Shown here piece after piece: positions 16,041-24,392 of a stretch of 64,000 nt of DNA (the first letter of the stretch is position 1; each line of letters opens with the position of its first letter). Both the position numbers and the translations under genes were made by a program. A model generated the notes under the pieces. The model was not told the origin of the DNA. It saw only the letters and a list, made by a program, of their open reading frames with translations, and did no database searches. Origin of the DNA: Ornithinimicrobium avium (GTDB lineage Bacteria; Actinomycetota; Actinomycetes; Actinomycetales; Dermatophilaceae); NCBI RefSeq assembly GCF_003351765.1, contig NZ_CP031229.1:1054001-1118000 (forward strand), written 5' to 3'.

Positions 16041-16118
16041 CACATCGGCCGACCGGCCGGCACGGGGCGCGTCGGTCCGGCCGGTCGGCCAGCAGGGACG
16101 GTCCGATCGGCCGATGTG
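16041..16118. promoter_or_regulatory. Nested inverted repeats in the kinase/DUF4352 divergent promoter region
   Basis: The outer pair CACATCGGCCGA (16041-16052) and TCGGCCGATGTG (16107-16118) is perfect. An inner 14-bp perfect pair GGCCGACCGGCCGG (16047-16060) / 16077-16090 overlaps it. Both lie in the 174 bp between the kinase start and the DUF4352 start. The arrangement fits paired binding sites for a dimeric regulator that controls both directions, most simply the adjacent NarL-type regulator. Confidence 0.5.
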
Positions 16119-16182
16119 CCCGCGGCGGCCCGCGGGATGCACTGGTCCGCATCAGATCCCGCGAGCACGAAGGAGGCTCATC

Positions 16183-16929
16183 ATGAGCGACCGCAGCAGC
16201 ACCACCCCACCGCCGCCGCCCGGCTGGGACCCGGCCCAGGGCGCGCCGGCCGGACCGCCGCCGGCCGCGGAGCAGGCGCGGAGCAGGAGCTGGTTCGCCC
16301 GCCACAAGATCCTCACCGGGATCCTCGCCGTGCTGGCCGTCTTCGCGGTCGGCGGCGCGCTGAGCGGCGGCGACGACGCCGACAGCACGGCGGCACAGAC
16401 TTCGGTGGAGCCCGCACACGCCTCCACCGAGGAAGGCACGGGCTCGTCGGCCAGCTCGCAGGGATCGACGGCCGACGAGTCCGCTGCCGAGGAGGAGGAC
16501 GCCACCGCGAAGAAGAAGGCTGGCGCCACGACCGCCCCCCGTCTCGGGGACAGCGTCGAGGTCGGAGACTTCACGGTCCGGGTCACCGACGTCGAGCCGG
16601 GCGTGGAGTGGATCGGCGACAGCACCTTCGGCGAGGGCCCGCAAGGCCAGTTCGTCAAGGTCTACGTCACCGTCGAGAACACCGGCTCGGAGGCCGACTA
16701 CTTCCTCGACAGCGAGCAGAAGCTCGTCGACGACCAGGACCGGCAGCACTCAACCTCCTCCTCCGCCTGGCTGCTGGACGAGGAGAGCCTGTTCCTCACC
16801 GAGATCAACCCGGGCAACAAGGTGGAGGGCGTCCTGCTCTACGACGTGCCGGTGGACGCCGTCCCGGTGGCCGTGGACCTGCAGTCCGGCTGGCTCGGCA
16901 AGGCGGTGCGGGTCACGCTCGACGGCTGA
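16183..16929 (+). CDS. Membrane-anchored DUF4352 surface protein
   Basis: A 248-residue protein: Pro-rich cytoplasmic N-terminus (TTPPPPPGWDPAQG), a basic stretch and one TM helix (ILTGILAVLAVFAVGGAL, about 43-60), a Ser/Ala/Glu-rich linker, then a C-terminal DUF4352 immunoglobulin-like domain (VEVGDFTVRVTDVEPG ... GQFVKVYVTVENTGSEADYF). The domain would face outside. DUF4352 (telomeric-repeat-binding-factor-2-like) proteins are common cell-surface proteins of unclear role. ATG 16183 has GAAGGAGG upstream. Divergence from the two-component operon across the repeats at 16041-16118 suggests it is a target of that system. Confidence 0.85.
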   Translation: MSDRSSTTPPPPPGWDPAQGAPAGPPPAAEQARSRSWFARHKILTGILAVLAVFAVGGALSGGDDADSTAAQTSVEPAHASTEEGTGSSASSQGSTADESAAEEEDATAKKKAGATTAPRLGDSVEVGDFTVRVTDVEPGVEWIGDSTFGEGPQGQFVKVYVTVENTGSEADYFLDSEQKLVDDQDRQHSTSSSAWLLDEESLFLTEINPGNKVEGVLLYDVPVDAVPVAVDLQSGWLGKAVRVTLDG

Positions 16930-16940
16930 GCGCACCACGC

Positions 16941-16975
16941 AGGGCCCGGTCGCCGCAGGGGGGTGGCCGGGCCCT
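16941..16975. terminator. 9-bp stem-loop after the DUF4352 gene
   Basis: AGGGCCCGG (16941-16949) pairs perfectly with CCGGGCCCT (16967-16975). It starts 12 bp after the DUF4352 stop and separates it from the tricorn protease gene. Confidence 0.55.
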
Positions 16976-17060
16976 CGCTCGCACACCATGCCACCGGCCC
17001 GACCGCCCGTCGGTGGATCTCCTCGGTGGATAACGTGCAGCGGGAGCCAGCCCCGCGGAC

Positions 17061-17066
17061 TAGTCT
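17061..17066 (+). promoter_or_regulatory. -10 hexamer TAGTCT for a leaderless tricorn transcript
   Basis: TAGTCT is seven bases before GTG 17074, and there is no ribosome-binding site before that start. Both facts fit a leaderless mRNA and support the chosen start. Confidence 0.45.
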
Positions 17067-17073
17067 CGGCCGG

Positions 17074-20000
17074 GTGCCGAACTACCTCCGCTACCCGCAC
17101 CTGCACGACGACCTGCTCACCTTCGTCGCCGCCGACGACGTCTGGACCGCCCCGCTCGAGGGCGGTCGGGCCTGGCGGCTGACGCACGACTCGGTCCCGG
17201 TCGCCCAGCCCCGCTTCTCCCCGGACGGCGAGCACGTCGCCTTCGTCTCCCACCGGGACGGACACCCCGAGGCGTATGCCGTGCCGCTCGCCGGCGGCGG
17301 CCCTCGCCGGCTCACCTGGTGGGGGGCGAGCCGCACCCAGGTGCTGGGCTGGGACGGTCCGGACCGGGTCCTGGTCGCCTCGCACGGCGGACAGGCCAAC
17401 CTGCGCCACATGGTGGTCCGCTCCGTCGGGCTCGACGGGTCGGTGCGCACCCCGCCGTGGGGCCCGGCCTCCGGCGTGGCGGTCCGGGAGGACGGGCTCG
17501 TGGCCCTGTCGACCCCGATGAGCCGCCCGCCCGCGCACTGGAAGCGCTACCGCGGCGGCACCGCCGCGCGGCTGTGGCTGGGCCGCCCCGACGCAGACGG
17601 CCGGCAGGACCCCGAAGGGGACATGTCGTGGCAGCGGCTCCTGCGCGACGACACGGCCTCGCTCGTGGACCCAATGTGGGTCGACGGTCGGCTCGCCTTC
17701 GTCTCCGACCGGGCCGCCGTGCTGCCCGGCACCGCCGAGGAGGCGGGACGGCAGGGCGACCTGTGGGTCCTCGACGCGCCCGACACGGACACGGCTGCGG
17801 GCGCCGACCCGCGCCAGCTGACCGCGCAGCCGCCGGAGGTGGGCTACGTGCGGGACGCGACCACCGACGGGCACCGGGTGGTCTGGCACAGCCGCGGCCG
17901 GCTCTGGCTTCTGGACTCCCTCGACGCGGACGCGCGCGAGGTGGAGGTGACGCTGCCGGGGGCCGCGGCCACCCCGTACTCCCTGGCGCCGACCGACCAG
18001 CTGGGGCCGGTGCGTCCCGACCACGGCGGCGACGCCAGCCTGGTCGCCTGGCACGGTGCGGTGCACTGGCTGGCGCACCGTGAGGGGCCGGCGCACGCGG
18101 TCGTCGCCGACGACGCGGTGCGGGCCCGTGAGCCGCGCTTCCTGGGGCGCACCGGCCGGGCGGTCGTCGTCACCGACGCCGACGGCGAGGACCGGCTCGA
18201 GGTGCACGACGTGGAGGCCGGCGGCGAGCCCGCCGTCCTCGTCTCCGGGCAGCTCGGCCGGGTGCTGCACCTGGCCACCGACCCGGCGGGCGAACGGGTC
18301 GCGACCATCTCCCACGACGGGTCCGTGCGGCTCGTCGACGTCGCGGGCGGGGCCGTGCGCGAGGTCGCCCGCTCGCTGCAGGGCGAGGCGGAGTCGCCCG
18401 GCTTCTCCCCCGACGGCCGCTACCTGGTGTGGTCCGAGCCCACCGCCGGGGAGTCCGAGCTGCACCGGCTGATGGTCCTGGACACCCGCGACGCGCAGGC
18501 GGGGCCGGTCGCCCTGACCTCCGGCACCTTCCACGACCACGACCCGGCTTTCACCGGCGACGGGCGCTACGTGGTGTTCCTGTCCGAGCGGACCTTCGAC
18601 CCGGACTACGACGTCCACGAGTTCGCGCTGTCCTTCGCCGGGTCGACGCGCCCGTGGCTGATCCCCCTGGCCGCCGAGCAGGCACCGCCGTTCGGGCCGA
18701 CCGCGCAGGGCTGGCGGCTCAGCGAGGACGAGGACGAGACCGGCGAGGACGACCGCGCCGGGGCACAGCAGGACGGACCGACCGGGGAGGGCGGGGCGGG
18801 CGGCGGCAAGGACTCGGGCCGCTCGGTGCCAGCGTCGCCGGACCTGGACGCCGAGGGCGCCGAGCAGCGTGTCGTCCCGTTCCCGGTGCCGTCCGGGCGC
18901 TACCGCGACCTGCGGGTGACCGGAGGCGGCGTCGCCTGGGTGGCCGAGTCGGGCGACACCGGGCAGCTGGGCAGCAGACGGGCCGGCGTCAAGGGCGAGC
19001 CGGGCAGCGACAGCGTCCAGCTGTGGTCCTTCGCCAAGCGCACCGTGGAGACGGTGGTGGACAAGGTCGACACCTTCGAGGTCTCCGGCGACGGGCGGCG
19101 CCTCGTCGTGCGCCACAACGACGCCGTCAGCGTCACCCCGGCCGACCGGCGTCCCGAGGACGAGGACCCCGCGGTGGTGACCGTCGACCTCGACCGGCTC
19201 CGGCGCGAGGTCGACCCCCGCGCCCTGTGGCGGCAGATGTTCGAGGAGAACGGCCGCATCATGCGCGAGCACTACTGGCGCGAGGACATGGACGGCGTCG
19301 ACTGGGACGGCGCGCTAGCCAGGTGGCGTCCGGTCCTGGACGCCGTGGCCACCCACGACGACCTCGTCGACGTGCTGTGGGAGACCGTCGGTGAGCTCAA
19401 CACCTCCCACGCCTACGTCATACCGGCGGCCCAGCCGGGCGCCGACGCCGCCGAACGGCGCCTGGGCCTGCTCGGTGCGGACCTGGTCCGCACCGAGGAG
19501 GGCTGGCGCATCGAGCGGATCCTGCCCGGGGAGTCCAGCGAGCCCATGGCCCGCTCGCCGCTGGCCGCGGCGGGCGTGGGTGCCCGGGTCGGCGACGTCG
19601 TGGTGGCGGTCGACGGCGCTCCGGTCGACCCCGCCCACGGGCCGGGGCCGCGCCTGATGGGCGCCGCCGGCAAGCCGGTGGAGCTGACGCTGCGCCGCGA
19701 CGGCGCGGACCGCCGGGTCGTCGTGGTGCCGCTGGAGGACGAAGAGGTGCTGCGCTACCAGGACTGGGTGCGCTCCCGCCGCCACTACGTCCGCGAGCGT
19801 TCCGGCGGCCGGCTCGGCTACGTGCACGTGCCGGACATGGCCAGCCACGGCTGGGCCCAGCTGCACCGCGACCTGCGCCACGCCACCGAGCTCGAGGGCC
19901 TGGTCGTGGACGTGCGCTACAACCGTGGGGGGCACACCAGCCAGCTGGTCCTGGCGCGGCTGGCCGCCCACCCGGTCGGCTGGGCGCCGGCCAGGCACCA

Positions 20001-20421
20001 CGCCGGCGCGAGCCGCTACCCGGCAGCCTCGCCGCGCGGTCCCGTCGTCCTGGTGGCCAACGAGCACTCCGGCTCCGACGGCGACATCGTCAACGCGGCC
20101 GGCCAGGCGATGGGGCTGGGCCCGGTGGTCGGGGTGCGGACGTGGGGCGGCGTGGTCGGCATCGACGGCCGCTTCGACCTGGTCGACGGCACGCAGATCA
20201 CCCAGCCGCGCTACGCGTTCTGGCTGGAGGGCAAGGGCTGGGGCGTGGAGAACCACGGCGTCGACCCCGACATCGAGGTGGAGCACTCCCCCGGTGACTT
20301 CTTCGGCCAGGACGACCCTCAGCTGGACCGTGCGATGGCCGAGGCCCTGCGCCTGCTGGAGGAGCGGCCCGCCGCCACGCCGCCGCCCCTGCCGGACCCG
20401 CGCGTGCGTCAGCGCAGGTAG
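17074..20421 (+). CDS. Tricorn protease homologue (S41 family)
   Basis: An 1115-residue cytosolic peptidase that in the family forms large hexameric assemblies degrading peptides released by the proteasome. The N-terminal half carries beta-propeller repeats (FSPDGEHVAFVSHRDG, FSPDGRYLVWSEP, FTGDGRYVVFLSERTFD). Next come the C1 region with Ser-His in ELNTSHAYV, a PDZ domain (about 820-900) and the C2 catalytic core with the nucleophile in ANEHSGSDGDI and the Glu-bearing GVDPDIEVEHSP. An acidic/Gly-rich insert (about 550-600) interrupts the propeller half. The GTG start follows TAGTCT by seven bases. The stop lies 13 bp inside the converging SDR gene. Confidence 0.93.
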   Translation: MPNYLRYPHLHDDLLTFVAADDVWTAPLEGGRAWRLTHDSVPVAQPRFSPDGEHVAFVSHRDGHPEAYAVPLAGGGPRRLTWWGASRTQVLGWDGPDRVLVASHGGQANLRHMVVRSVGLDGSVRTPPWGPASGVAVREDGLVALSTPMSRPPAHWKRYRGGTAARLWLGRPDADGRQDPEGDMSWQRLLRDDTASLVDPMWVDGRLAFVSDRAAVLPGTAEEAGRQGDLWVLDAPDTDTAAGADPRQLTAQPPEVGYVRDATTDGHRVVWHSRGRLWLLDSLDADAREVEVTLPGAAATPYSLAPTDQLGPVRPDHGGDASLVAWHGAVHWLAHREGPAHAVVADDAVRAREPRFLGRTGRAVVVTDADGEDRLEVHDVEAGGEPAVLVSGQLGRVLHLATDPAGERVATISHDGSVRLVDVAGGAVREVARSLQGEAESPGFSPDGRYLVWSEPTAGESELHRLMVLDTRDAQAGPVALTSGTFHDHDPAFTGDGRYVVFLSERTFDPDYDVHEFALSFAGSTRPWLIPLAAEQAPPFGPTAQGWRLSEDEDETGEDDRAGAQQDGPTGEGGAGGGKDSGRSVPASPDLDAEGAEQRVVPFPVPSGRYRDLRVTGGGVAWVAESGDTGQLGSRRAGVKGEPGSDSVQLWSFAKRTVETVVDKVDTFEVSGDGRRLVVRHNDAVSVTPADRRPEDEDPAVVTVDLDRLRREVDPRALWRQMFEENGRIMREHYWREDMDGVDWDGALARWRPVLDAVATHDDLVDVLWETVGELNTSHAYVIPAAQPGADAAERRLGLLGADLVRTEEGWRIERILPGESSEPMARSPLAAAGVGARVGDVVVAVDGAPVDPAHGPGPRLMGAAGKPVELTLRRDGADRRVVVVPLEDEEVLRYQDWVRSRRHYVRERSGGRLGYVHVPDMASHGWAQLHRDLRHATELEGLVVDVRYNRGGHTSQLVLARLAAHPVGWAPARHHAGASRYPAASPRGPVVLVANEHSGSDGDIVNAAGQAMGLGPVVGVRTWGGVVGIDGRFDLVDGTQITQPRYAFWLEGKGWGVENHGVDPDIEVEHSPGDFFGQDDPQLDRAMAEALRLLEERPAATPPPLPDPRVRQRR

Positions 20422-21076
20422 CTGGCGCCGTTGAAGTCGACCACGGCCCCGGAGACCCACTCGGCGCCCGGCTCGGCCAGGGCGACGATCGCGGCGGCGA
20501 CCTCCTCCGGGGCGGCGACCCGGCCGAACGGGCTCTGCGCCCGGATGCCGTCGCCCGCCGGCGAGGCGAGCAGCGCGGCCGCCATGTCGGTGGCGATGAA
20601 GCCGGGCGCGACCGAGGTGACCGCGATCCCGTGCGGGGCGAGCGCGACCGCCATCGACTGCCCGAACGCGTGCAGGCCCGCCTTGCTCGCGCCGTAGGCC
20701 GGCACCTCCGGCTCCCCCCGGTAGGCCCCGCGCGAACCGACGTTGACCACCCGCCCGGTCGGCAGCCCCTCGGCAGCCGGCACCTGCATCATGTGGCGGG
20801 CCACGCAGAAGGTGAGGTTGGCCGGCCCCATGAGGTTCGTCGCCAGCGTCGCCTCCCAGGCACGGACCCAGTCCTGGTATGCCGTGTCCACGACCCGGTG
20901 GTCCCCGCGCCGGCTGCCCTGCCCGTCCGGGTCGAGGAAGCGGGCCGCGTTGTTGACGAGCACGTCCACGCGGCCGAGCGCATCGGCCGCCGCCGCCGCG
21001 AGGCGCCGGTGACCAGCACCCCGCGGCCGGCCGAACGTCGGGGCTGCTGGGCTGTCGTCGGGTCCTCGGCAGTCAT
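20409..21076 (-). pseudogene. Short-chain dehydrogenase/reductase with internal deletion and frameshift
   Basis: The start (ATG 21074-21076, MTAEDPTTAQQPRR) leads into GRGVLVTGAS, the first strand and glycine loop of an SDR. The frame then jumps by one, and the other frame resumes at AAAADALGRVDVLVNNAARF, with Tyr-Lys catalysis in YGASKAG and PGFIATDM. An intact SDR has about 50 residues between these segments (rest of the TGxxxGIG loop, the second and third strands), and these are absent. The cofactor site is destroyed and the frames do not join, so the gene is a likely pseudogene. A downstream start at 20969 would give only the catalytic half. Confidence 0.8.
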
Positions 21077-21159
21077 GCCGGTCACTCTACGGAGGGCGGG
21101 CCGACCGCCGGGACGGGCCGTCGCGCCCCACCGACCGCTCCGGAGCACCGCTGGTCCTC

Positions 21160-21165
21160 TAGGGT
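21160..21165 (+). promoter_or_regulatory. -10 hexamer TAGGGT for a leaderless NYN-gene transcript
   Basis: TAGGGT lies seven bases before GTG 21173. This spacing favours 21173 over the GTG at 21164, which would overlap the hexamer itself. Confidence 0.45.
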
Positions 21166-21172
21166 GGCGAGG

Positions 21173-22081
21173 GTGGAGAACGACACGAGCTCGACCAGGA
21201 TCGCAGTGCTGATCGACGCCGACAACGTCTCGGCCAAGCACGCGGGGGCGGTGCTGGAGGAGCTGGCGACCTACGGCATACCCACCGTCAAGCGCGCGTA
21301 CGGCGACTGGACCACCACCCAGCTCACCAGCTGGAAGTCCGAGCTGCTGCGGCACGCGATCCAGCCGATCCAGCAGTTCGCCAACACCATCGGCAAGAAC
21401 TCCACCGACTCGGCCCTCATCATCGACGCGATGGACCTGCTGTGGCAGGGCAACGTGGACGCCTTCGCGCTGGTGTCCTCCGACTCGGACTTCACCCGGC
21501 TGGCCACCCGGCTGCGCGAGTCCGGCAAGCGGGTCTTCGGGCTGGGCCGCCGCAAGACCCCCGAGTCGCTGCGCCGGGCGGTCGACCAGTTCATCTTCCT
21601 GGAGGTCATCCAGGAGCAGGACCGTGCGGCCGAGCAGCACGTGGCCGGGGTGAGTGAGGACACCGGGGAGGGCGCCGCCGACGAGACGGCCACCGACGAT
21701 CCGGCCAGCTCGCGGATCAACCTGCAGAGCGCGCTGACCAAGGCGATCAACGCCACCTCCGGCGACGACTCCTGGAGCACGCTGAGCCAGGTCGGCCAGC
21801 ACCTCAACCGCACGCACGCCGACTTCGACCCGCGCGACTTCGGCCACGCCAAGCTCAGCTCCCTGGTCGACGAGCAGCCCTACCTGGAGACCCGCACCGA
21901 GGGCTCGCGCCGCCAGGTGCGGCTGCGCCAGAAGCGCACCGCCAAGGCTGCGGGCACCAAGGCCGCGAGCTCCAAGGCGGTGGCCACCAAGACGGGCACG
22001 GCCACCAAGAAGGCCGGCACCACGAAGGCCGCCGGCTCCGGCCGGGCCGGCCCGGCCGCCGGGGCGGGGGCGGGACGATGA
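21173..22081 (+). CDS. NYN-domain (PIN-like) RNase with C-terminal LOTUS/OST-HTH domain
   Basis: A 302-residue protein. The NYN domain (about 8-145) has the acidic residues expected of a PIN-like nuclease: VLIDADNV at the first strand, TDSALIIDAMDLLW, and ALVSSDSDFTRLATRLRE. A LOTUS/OST-HTH segment follows (INLQSALTKAINAT ... LVDEQPYLETRTEG), which binds RNA in other proteins. The C-terminus is a Lys/Ala/Thr-rich tail of histone-like composition. The combination (LabA/MARF1-like) suggests RNA degradation, with substrate unknown. The stop overlaps the ATG of the DUF488 gene as ATGA, so the two are coupled. Confidence 0.85.
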   Translation: MENDTSSTRIAVLIDADNVSAKHAGAVLEELATYGIPTVKRAYGDWTTTQLTSWKSELLRHAIQPIQQFANTIGKNSTDSALIIDAMDLLWQGNVDAFALVSSDSDFTRLATRLRESGKRVFGLGRRKTPESLRRAVDQFIFLEVIQEQDRAAEQHVAGVSEDTGEGAADETATDDPASSRINLQSALTKAINATSGDDSWSTLSQVGQHLNRTHADFDPRDFGHAKLSSLVDEQPYLETRTEGSRRQVRLRQKRTAKAAGTKAASSKAVATKTGTATKKAGTTKAAGSGRAGPAAGAGAGR

Positions 22082-22644
22082 ACAGCCCGGGGACGGTTCT
22101 TCTCACCGTGGGGCACGGCACCCTGGACGAGACGCAGCTGGGAGACCTGATCGTGGGGTGCGGGATCGAACGGGTCATCGACGTCCGGCGCCATCCCGAC
22201 GACCGCGCCAACGCAGCGGCCGCCCTCCCGGTGCTGGAGCGGATCGCCGAGAAGCGCGGGTTCGGGTACCGCTGGGACGAACGGCTGGGCGGCCGCCGCG
22301 AGCTCTCCCCCGAGGAGCGGGCGACCAGCCCGGACAGCTTCTGGAAGGTCCCGCAGTTCCGCGCCTACGCCGCGTGGACCCGCGGCCCGGAGTTCCGCGC
22401 CGGGCTGGAGCAGCTGCTCGAGGAGCTGCGCGGGGCGCGGACCGCGGTGTTGTGCGTGGAGACGGTGTGGTGGCGCTGCCACCGTCGGCTGGTGGCCGAC
22501 ATCGTGCAGATGGAGAGCTCCGTGCCGGTGCTGCACCTGCACCACGACGGCCGGCGCCGGCCGCACCCGGTCAGCCAGGGAGCCCGCCGCCGCGACGACG
22601 GCCTGCTGGTCTGGGACGGCGTGCACGGCTCGCGCGTGCGCTAG
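22078..22644 (+). CDS. DUF488 family protein
   Basis: A 188-residue protein with the DUF488 hallmarks: LLTVGHGT at the N-terminus, IDVRRHP, the YRWDERLGGRR block, and the C-terminal LCVETVWWRCHRRLVAD with a Cys-x-Glu ... Cys-His-Arg arrangement seen across the family. The biochemical role is unknown; the conserved Cys/His/Arg suggests a catalytic or metal site. It is translationally coupled to the upstream NYN-LOTUS gene by an ATGA overlap, which suggests a shared RNA- or nucleotide-related role (inference). Confidence 0.85.
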   Translation: MNSPGTVLLTVGHGTLDETQLGDLIVGCGIERVIDVRRHPDDRANAAAALPVLERIAEKRGFGYRWDERLGGRRELSPEERATSPDSFWKVPQFRAYAAWTRGPEFRAGLEQLLEELRGARTAVLCVETVWWRCHRRLVADIVQMESSVPVLHLHHDGRRRPHPVSQGARRRDDGLLVWDGVHGSRVR

Positions 22645-22666
22645 GCCACGGCGCTCGCGGTCGAGC

Positions 22667-23116
22667 TCATCCCAGCCCGGGCAGATCCTGGTGGGTGGCG
22701 ACGGCCAGCCGGTTCCAGACGTTGATCGTGGCGATGGACATGAGGAGGTGGACGACCTGGCCGTCGTCGAAGTGCTCGGCGAGCGCACCCCATACCTCCT
22801 CGTCCACGCCGCCCTCGATGCGGGTGACCTGCTCGGTGAGGGCGAGCGCCGCCCGCTCGGCGCCGCTGAACAGGTCGGGCGCCTCCCGCCACGCGGAGAG
22901 GACGTCGAGGCGCCGCTGGTCCTCGCCGGCGGCGCGGGCGTCACGGTTGTGCATGTCGAGGCAGTAGGCGCAGCCGTTGAGCTGGGAGGCCCGGATCTTG
23001 ACCAGCTCGTAGAGCACCGGGTCCATCCCGCTGCTGCGCACGTAGCCCTCCATGGCCAGGACCGCCTGGTAGGCGCCCTGGTCGGTGGCGGCGATGTCGA
23101 GCCGTTGTCCGCTCAT
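22667..23116 (-). CDS. Carboxymuconolactone-decarboxylase/AhpD-family protein
   Basis: A 149-residue all-alpha protein with the AhpD active-site motif as KIRASQLNGCAYCLDMHNRDA (CxxC plus His; about 41-61). The family contains alkylhydroperoxidase D-type peroxidases and many uncharacterised thiol proteins. The CxxC and His support a peroxidase-like thiol function rather than muconolactone decarboxylation. It is the second gene of a two-gene unit; the other AhpD-like gene ends 12 bp upstream. Confidence 0.85.
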   Translation of the reverse strand: MSGQRLDIAATDQGAYQAVLAMEGYVRSSGMDPVLYELVKIRASQLNGCAYCLDMHNRDARAAGEDQRRLDVLSAWREAPDLFSGAERAALALTEQVTRIEGGVDEEVWGALAEHFDDGQVVHLLMSIATINVWNRLAVATHQDLPGLG

Positions 23117-23128
23117 GGTGTCCTCCTT

Positions 23129-23455
23129 CTACTCCGCGAGGGTCTCGAGGGCGAGCGTGGAGTGGGCGTAGCTCGCGCCGGCCCGCATCTCGGAGGCGAC
23201 CCAGACGGCCTCCATGATCTGCTCGTCGGACGCGCCCGAGCGGCGTGCGAGTCGGGTGTGGCCCTTGATGCACCAGGGACACTGGGTGGTGTGCGCCACC
23301 GCGACCGCGATGAGCTGCTTGGTCTGCTCCGGCAGTGCGCCGTCGGCGAACACCGCCCTGCTGAACGCGGTGAACGCGTCGTGGACCTCCGGCGCCAGCT
23401 CCTTGCGGCGTCTCGAGATCTCTGGCGTGGTCGGGTGGTACATCGACTCGGGCAT
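23129..23455 (-). CDS. Carboxymuconolactone-decarboxylase/AhpD-family protein (small)
   Basis: A 108-residue single-domain protein with AVAHTTQCPWCIKGHTRLA, the CxxC-x3-His motif of AhpD-like enzymes (about 53-71). The ATG at 23453-23455 has GAGGAG close upstream. It probably forms a heteromeric or sequential peroxidase pair with the gene 12 bp downstream; such tandem pairs are common, but the substrate is not evident. The divergent VOC gene lies across a 267-bp region that carries a long inverted repeat. Confidence 0.85.
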   Translation of the reverse strand: MPESMYHPTTPEISRRRKELAPEVHDAFTAFSRAVFADGALPEQTKQLIAVAVAHTTQCPWCIKGHTRLARRSGASDEQIMEAVWVASEMRAGASYAHSTLALETLAE

Positions 23456-23609
23456 CGTTCTCCTCGGCTGCGTCCTGGTGGGGTATGCCGTCCCGCCGCG
23501 GCCGGTCGCTCGACCGGGACGGCGGCAGGTGGGCCTCTCCTTCGAACGTAGACCCCGACCGCGGACAAGTACAGGGCGGGTCCGCTCACTGCGGGGGTGT
23601 CTTGTTCAG

Positions 23610-23673
23610 CCCGGCGTGCACGATGCGGGAAACGGCCGCAAGGCTCGGGCAACGGCCCATCGTGCACGCCGGG
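23610..23673. repeat. 16-bp perfect inverted repeat with 32-nt centre
   Basis: The arm cccggcgtgcacgatg (23610-23625) is the exact reverse complement of 23658-23673. The centre contains an imperfect direct repeat (cgggaaacggcc/cgggcaacggcc). It lies between the AhpD unit and the VOC gene, ending 49 bp before the VOC start. Possible roles are an operator pair, an mRNA structure, or a dispersed extragenic palindrome. Confidence 0.7.
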
Positions 23674-23722
23674 CGGCACGGCGCCGGTGCGTCCTTGGGC
23701 GGCGCGGGCGAGGATGGTGACC

Positions 23723-24373
23723 ATGACGGCCGTCCTCGACCACCTCGTCCTTGCCGTCCCCGACCTCGACGAGGCGGTCCGCGACCTGGCCGGGCGCACC
23801 GGCGTGGTGGCCGCGCCCGGCGGCTCCCACCCCGGCCGCGGCACCCGCAACGCGCTGCTCGGCCTGACCTGGCGCGGCGGGAGCCGGTGCTACCTGGAGC
23901 TGCTCGGCCCGGACCCCGAACAGGTCGGCGTCCCGCCGCAGGACACGATGCTCGGATTCGGCCGGCTCGGGCGCGGGTTCGCGCCGAGGCTGCACACGTG
24001 GGCGGTGCGCCCGTCAGACCTGGACGCGACCGTGCGCACGGCGCGGGAGGCCGGGATCGAGGTCGGCGAGGCCGTGGCGGCCTCCAGGGCGACGCCCTCG
24101 GGCGACCGGCTGGCGTGGCGGCTGGCCGTGCCCGACCCGCTCGGGTTCGGCGGGGCGCAGCCCTTCCTCATCGACTGGCAGGGCACGGCGCACCCCAGCG
24201 ACGCCGAGCTGCCGGTGCTGGAGCTGCTCGGCGTGGAGCTGCGGCACCCCGACGCCGACGCGCTGGCGCGGGTGCTGAGGGTGCTGGGGGTGGACGTGCC
24301 GGTGGTGCAGGCGCCGCAGGCGGGTCTGGGCGCGCGGCTCGGCACGCCGCGGGGTCCGGTCGAGCTCGGCTGA
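23723..24373 (+). CDS. VOC-superfamily protein (glyoxalase-like domain)
   Basis: A 216-residue protein beginning MTAVLDHLVLAVPDLDEAV, the first beta-alpha-beta unit of a vicinal-oxygen-chelate fold, with a metal-type His in DHLVLA. GLTWRGGSRCYLELLGPD and PFLIDWQG match the Glyoxalase_3 (PF13468-like) group, which has no settled function. ATG 23723 has AGGA eight bases upstream. It converges on the SNF2 helicase. Confidence 0.7.
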   Translation: MTAVLDHLVLAVPDLDEAVRDLAGRTGVVAAPGGSHPGRGTRNALLGLTWRGGSRCYLELLGPDPEQVGVPPQDTMLGFGRLGRGFAPRLHTWAVRPSDLDATVRTAREAGIEVGEAVAASRATPSGDRLAWRLAVPDPLGFGGAQPFLIDWQGTAHPSDAELPVLELLGVELRHPDADALARVLRVLGVDVPVVQAPQAGLGARLGTPRGPVELG

Positions 24374-24392
24374 GCTCGCGCCCGCGCGGGCC

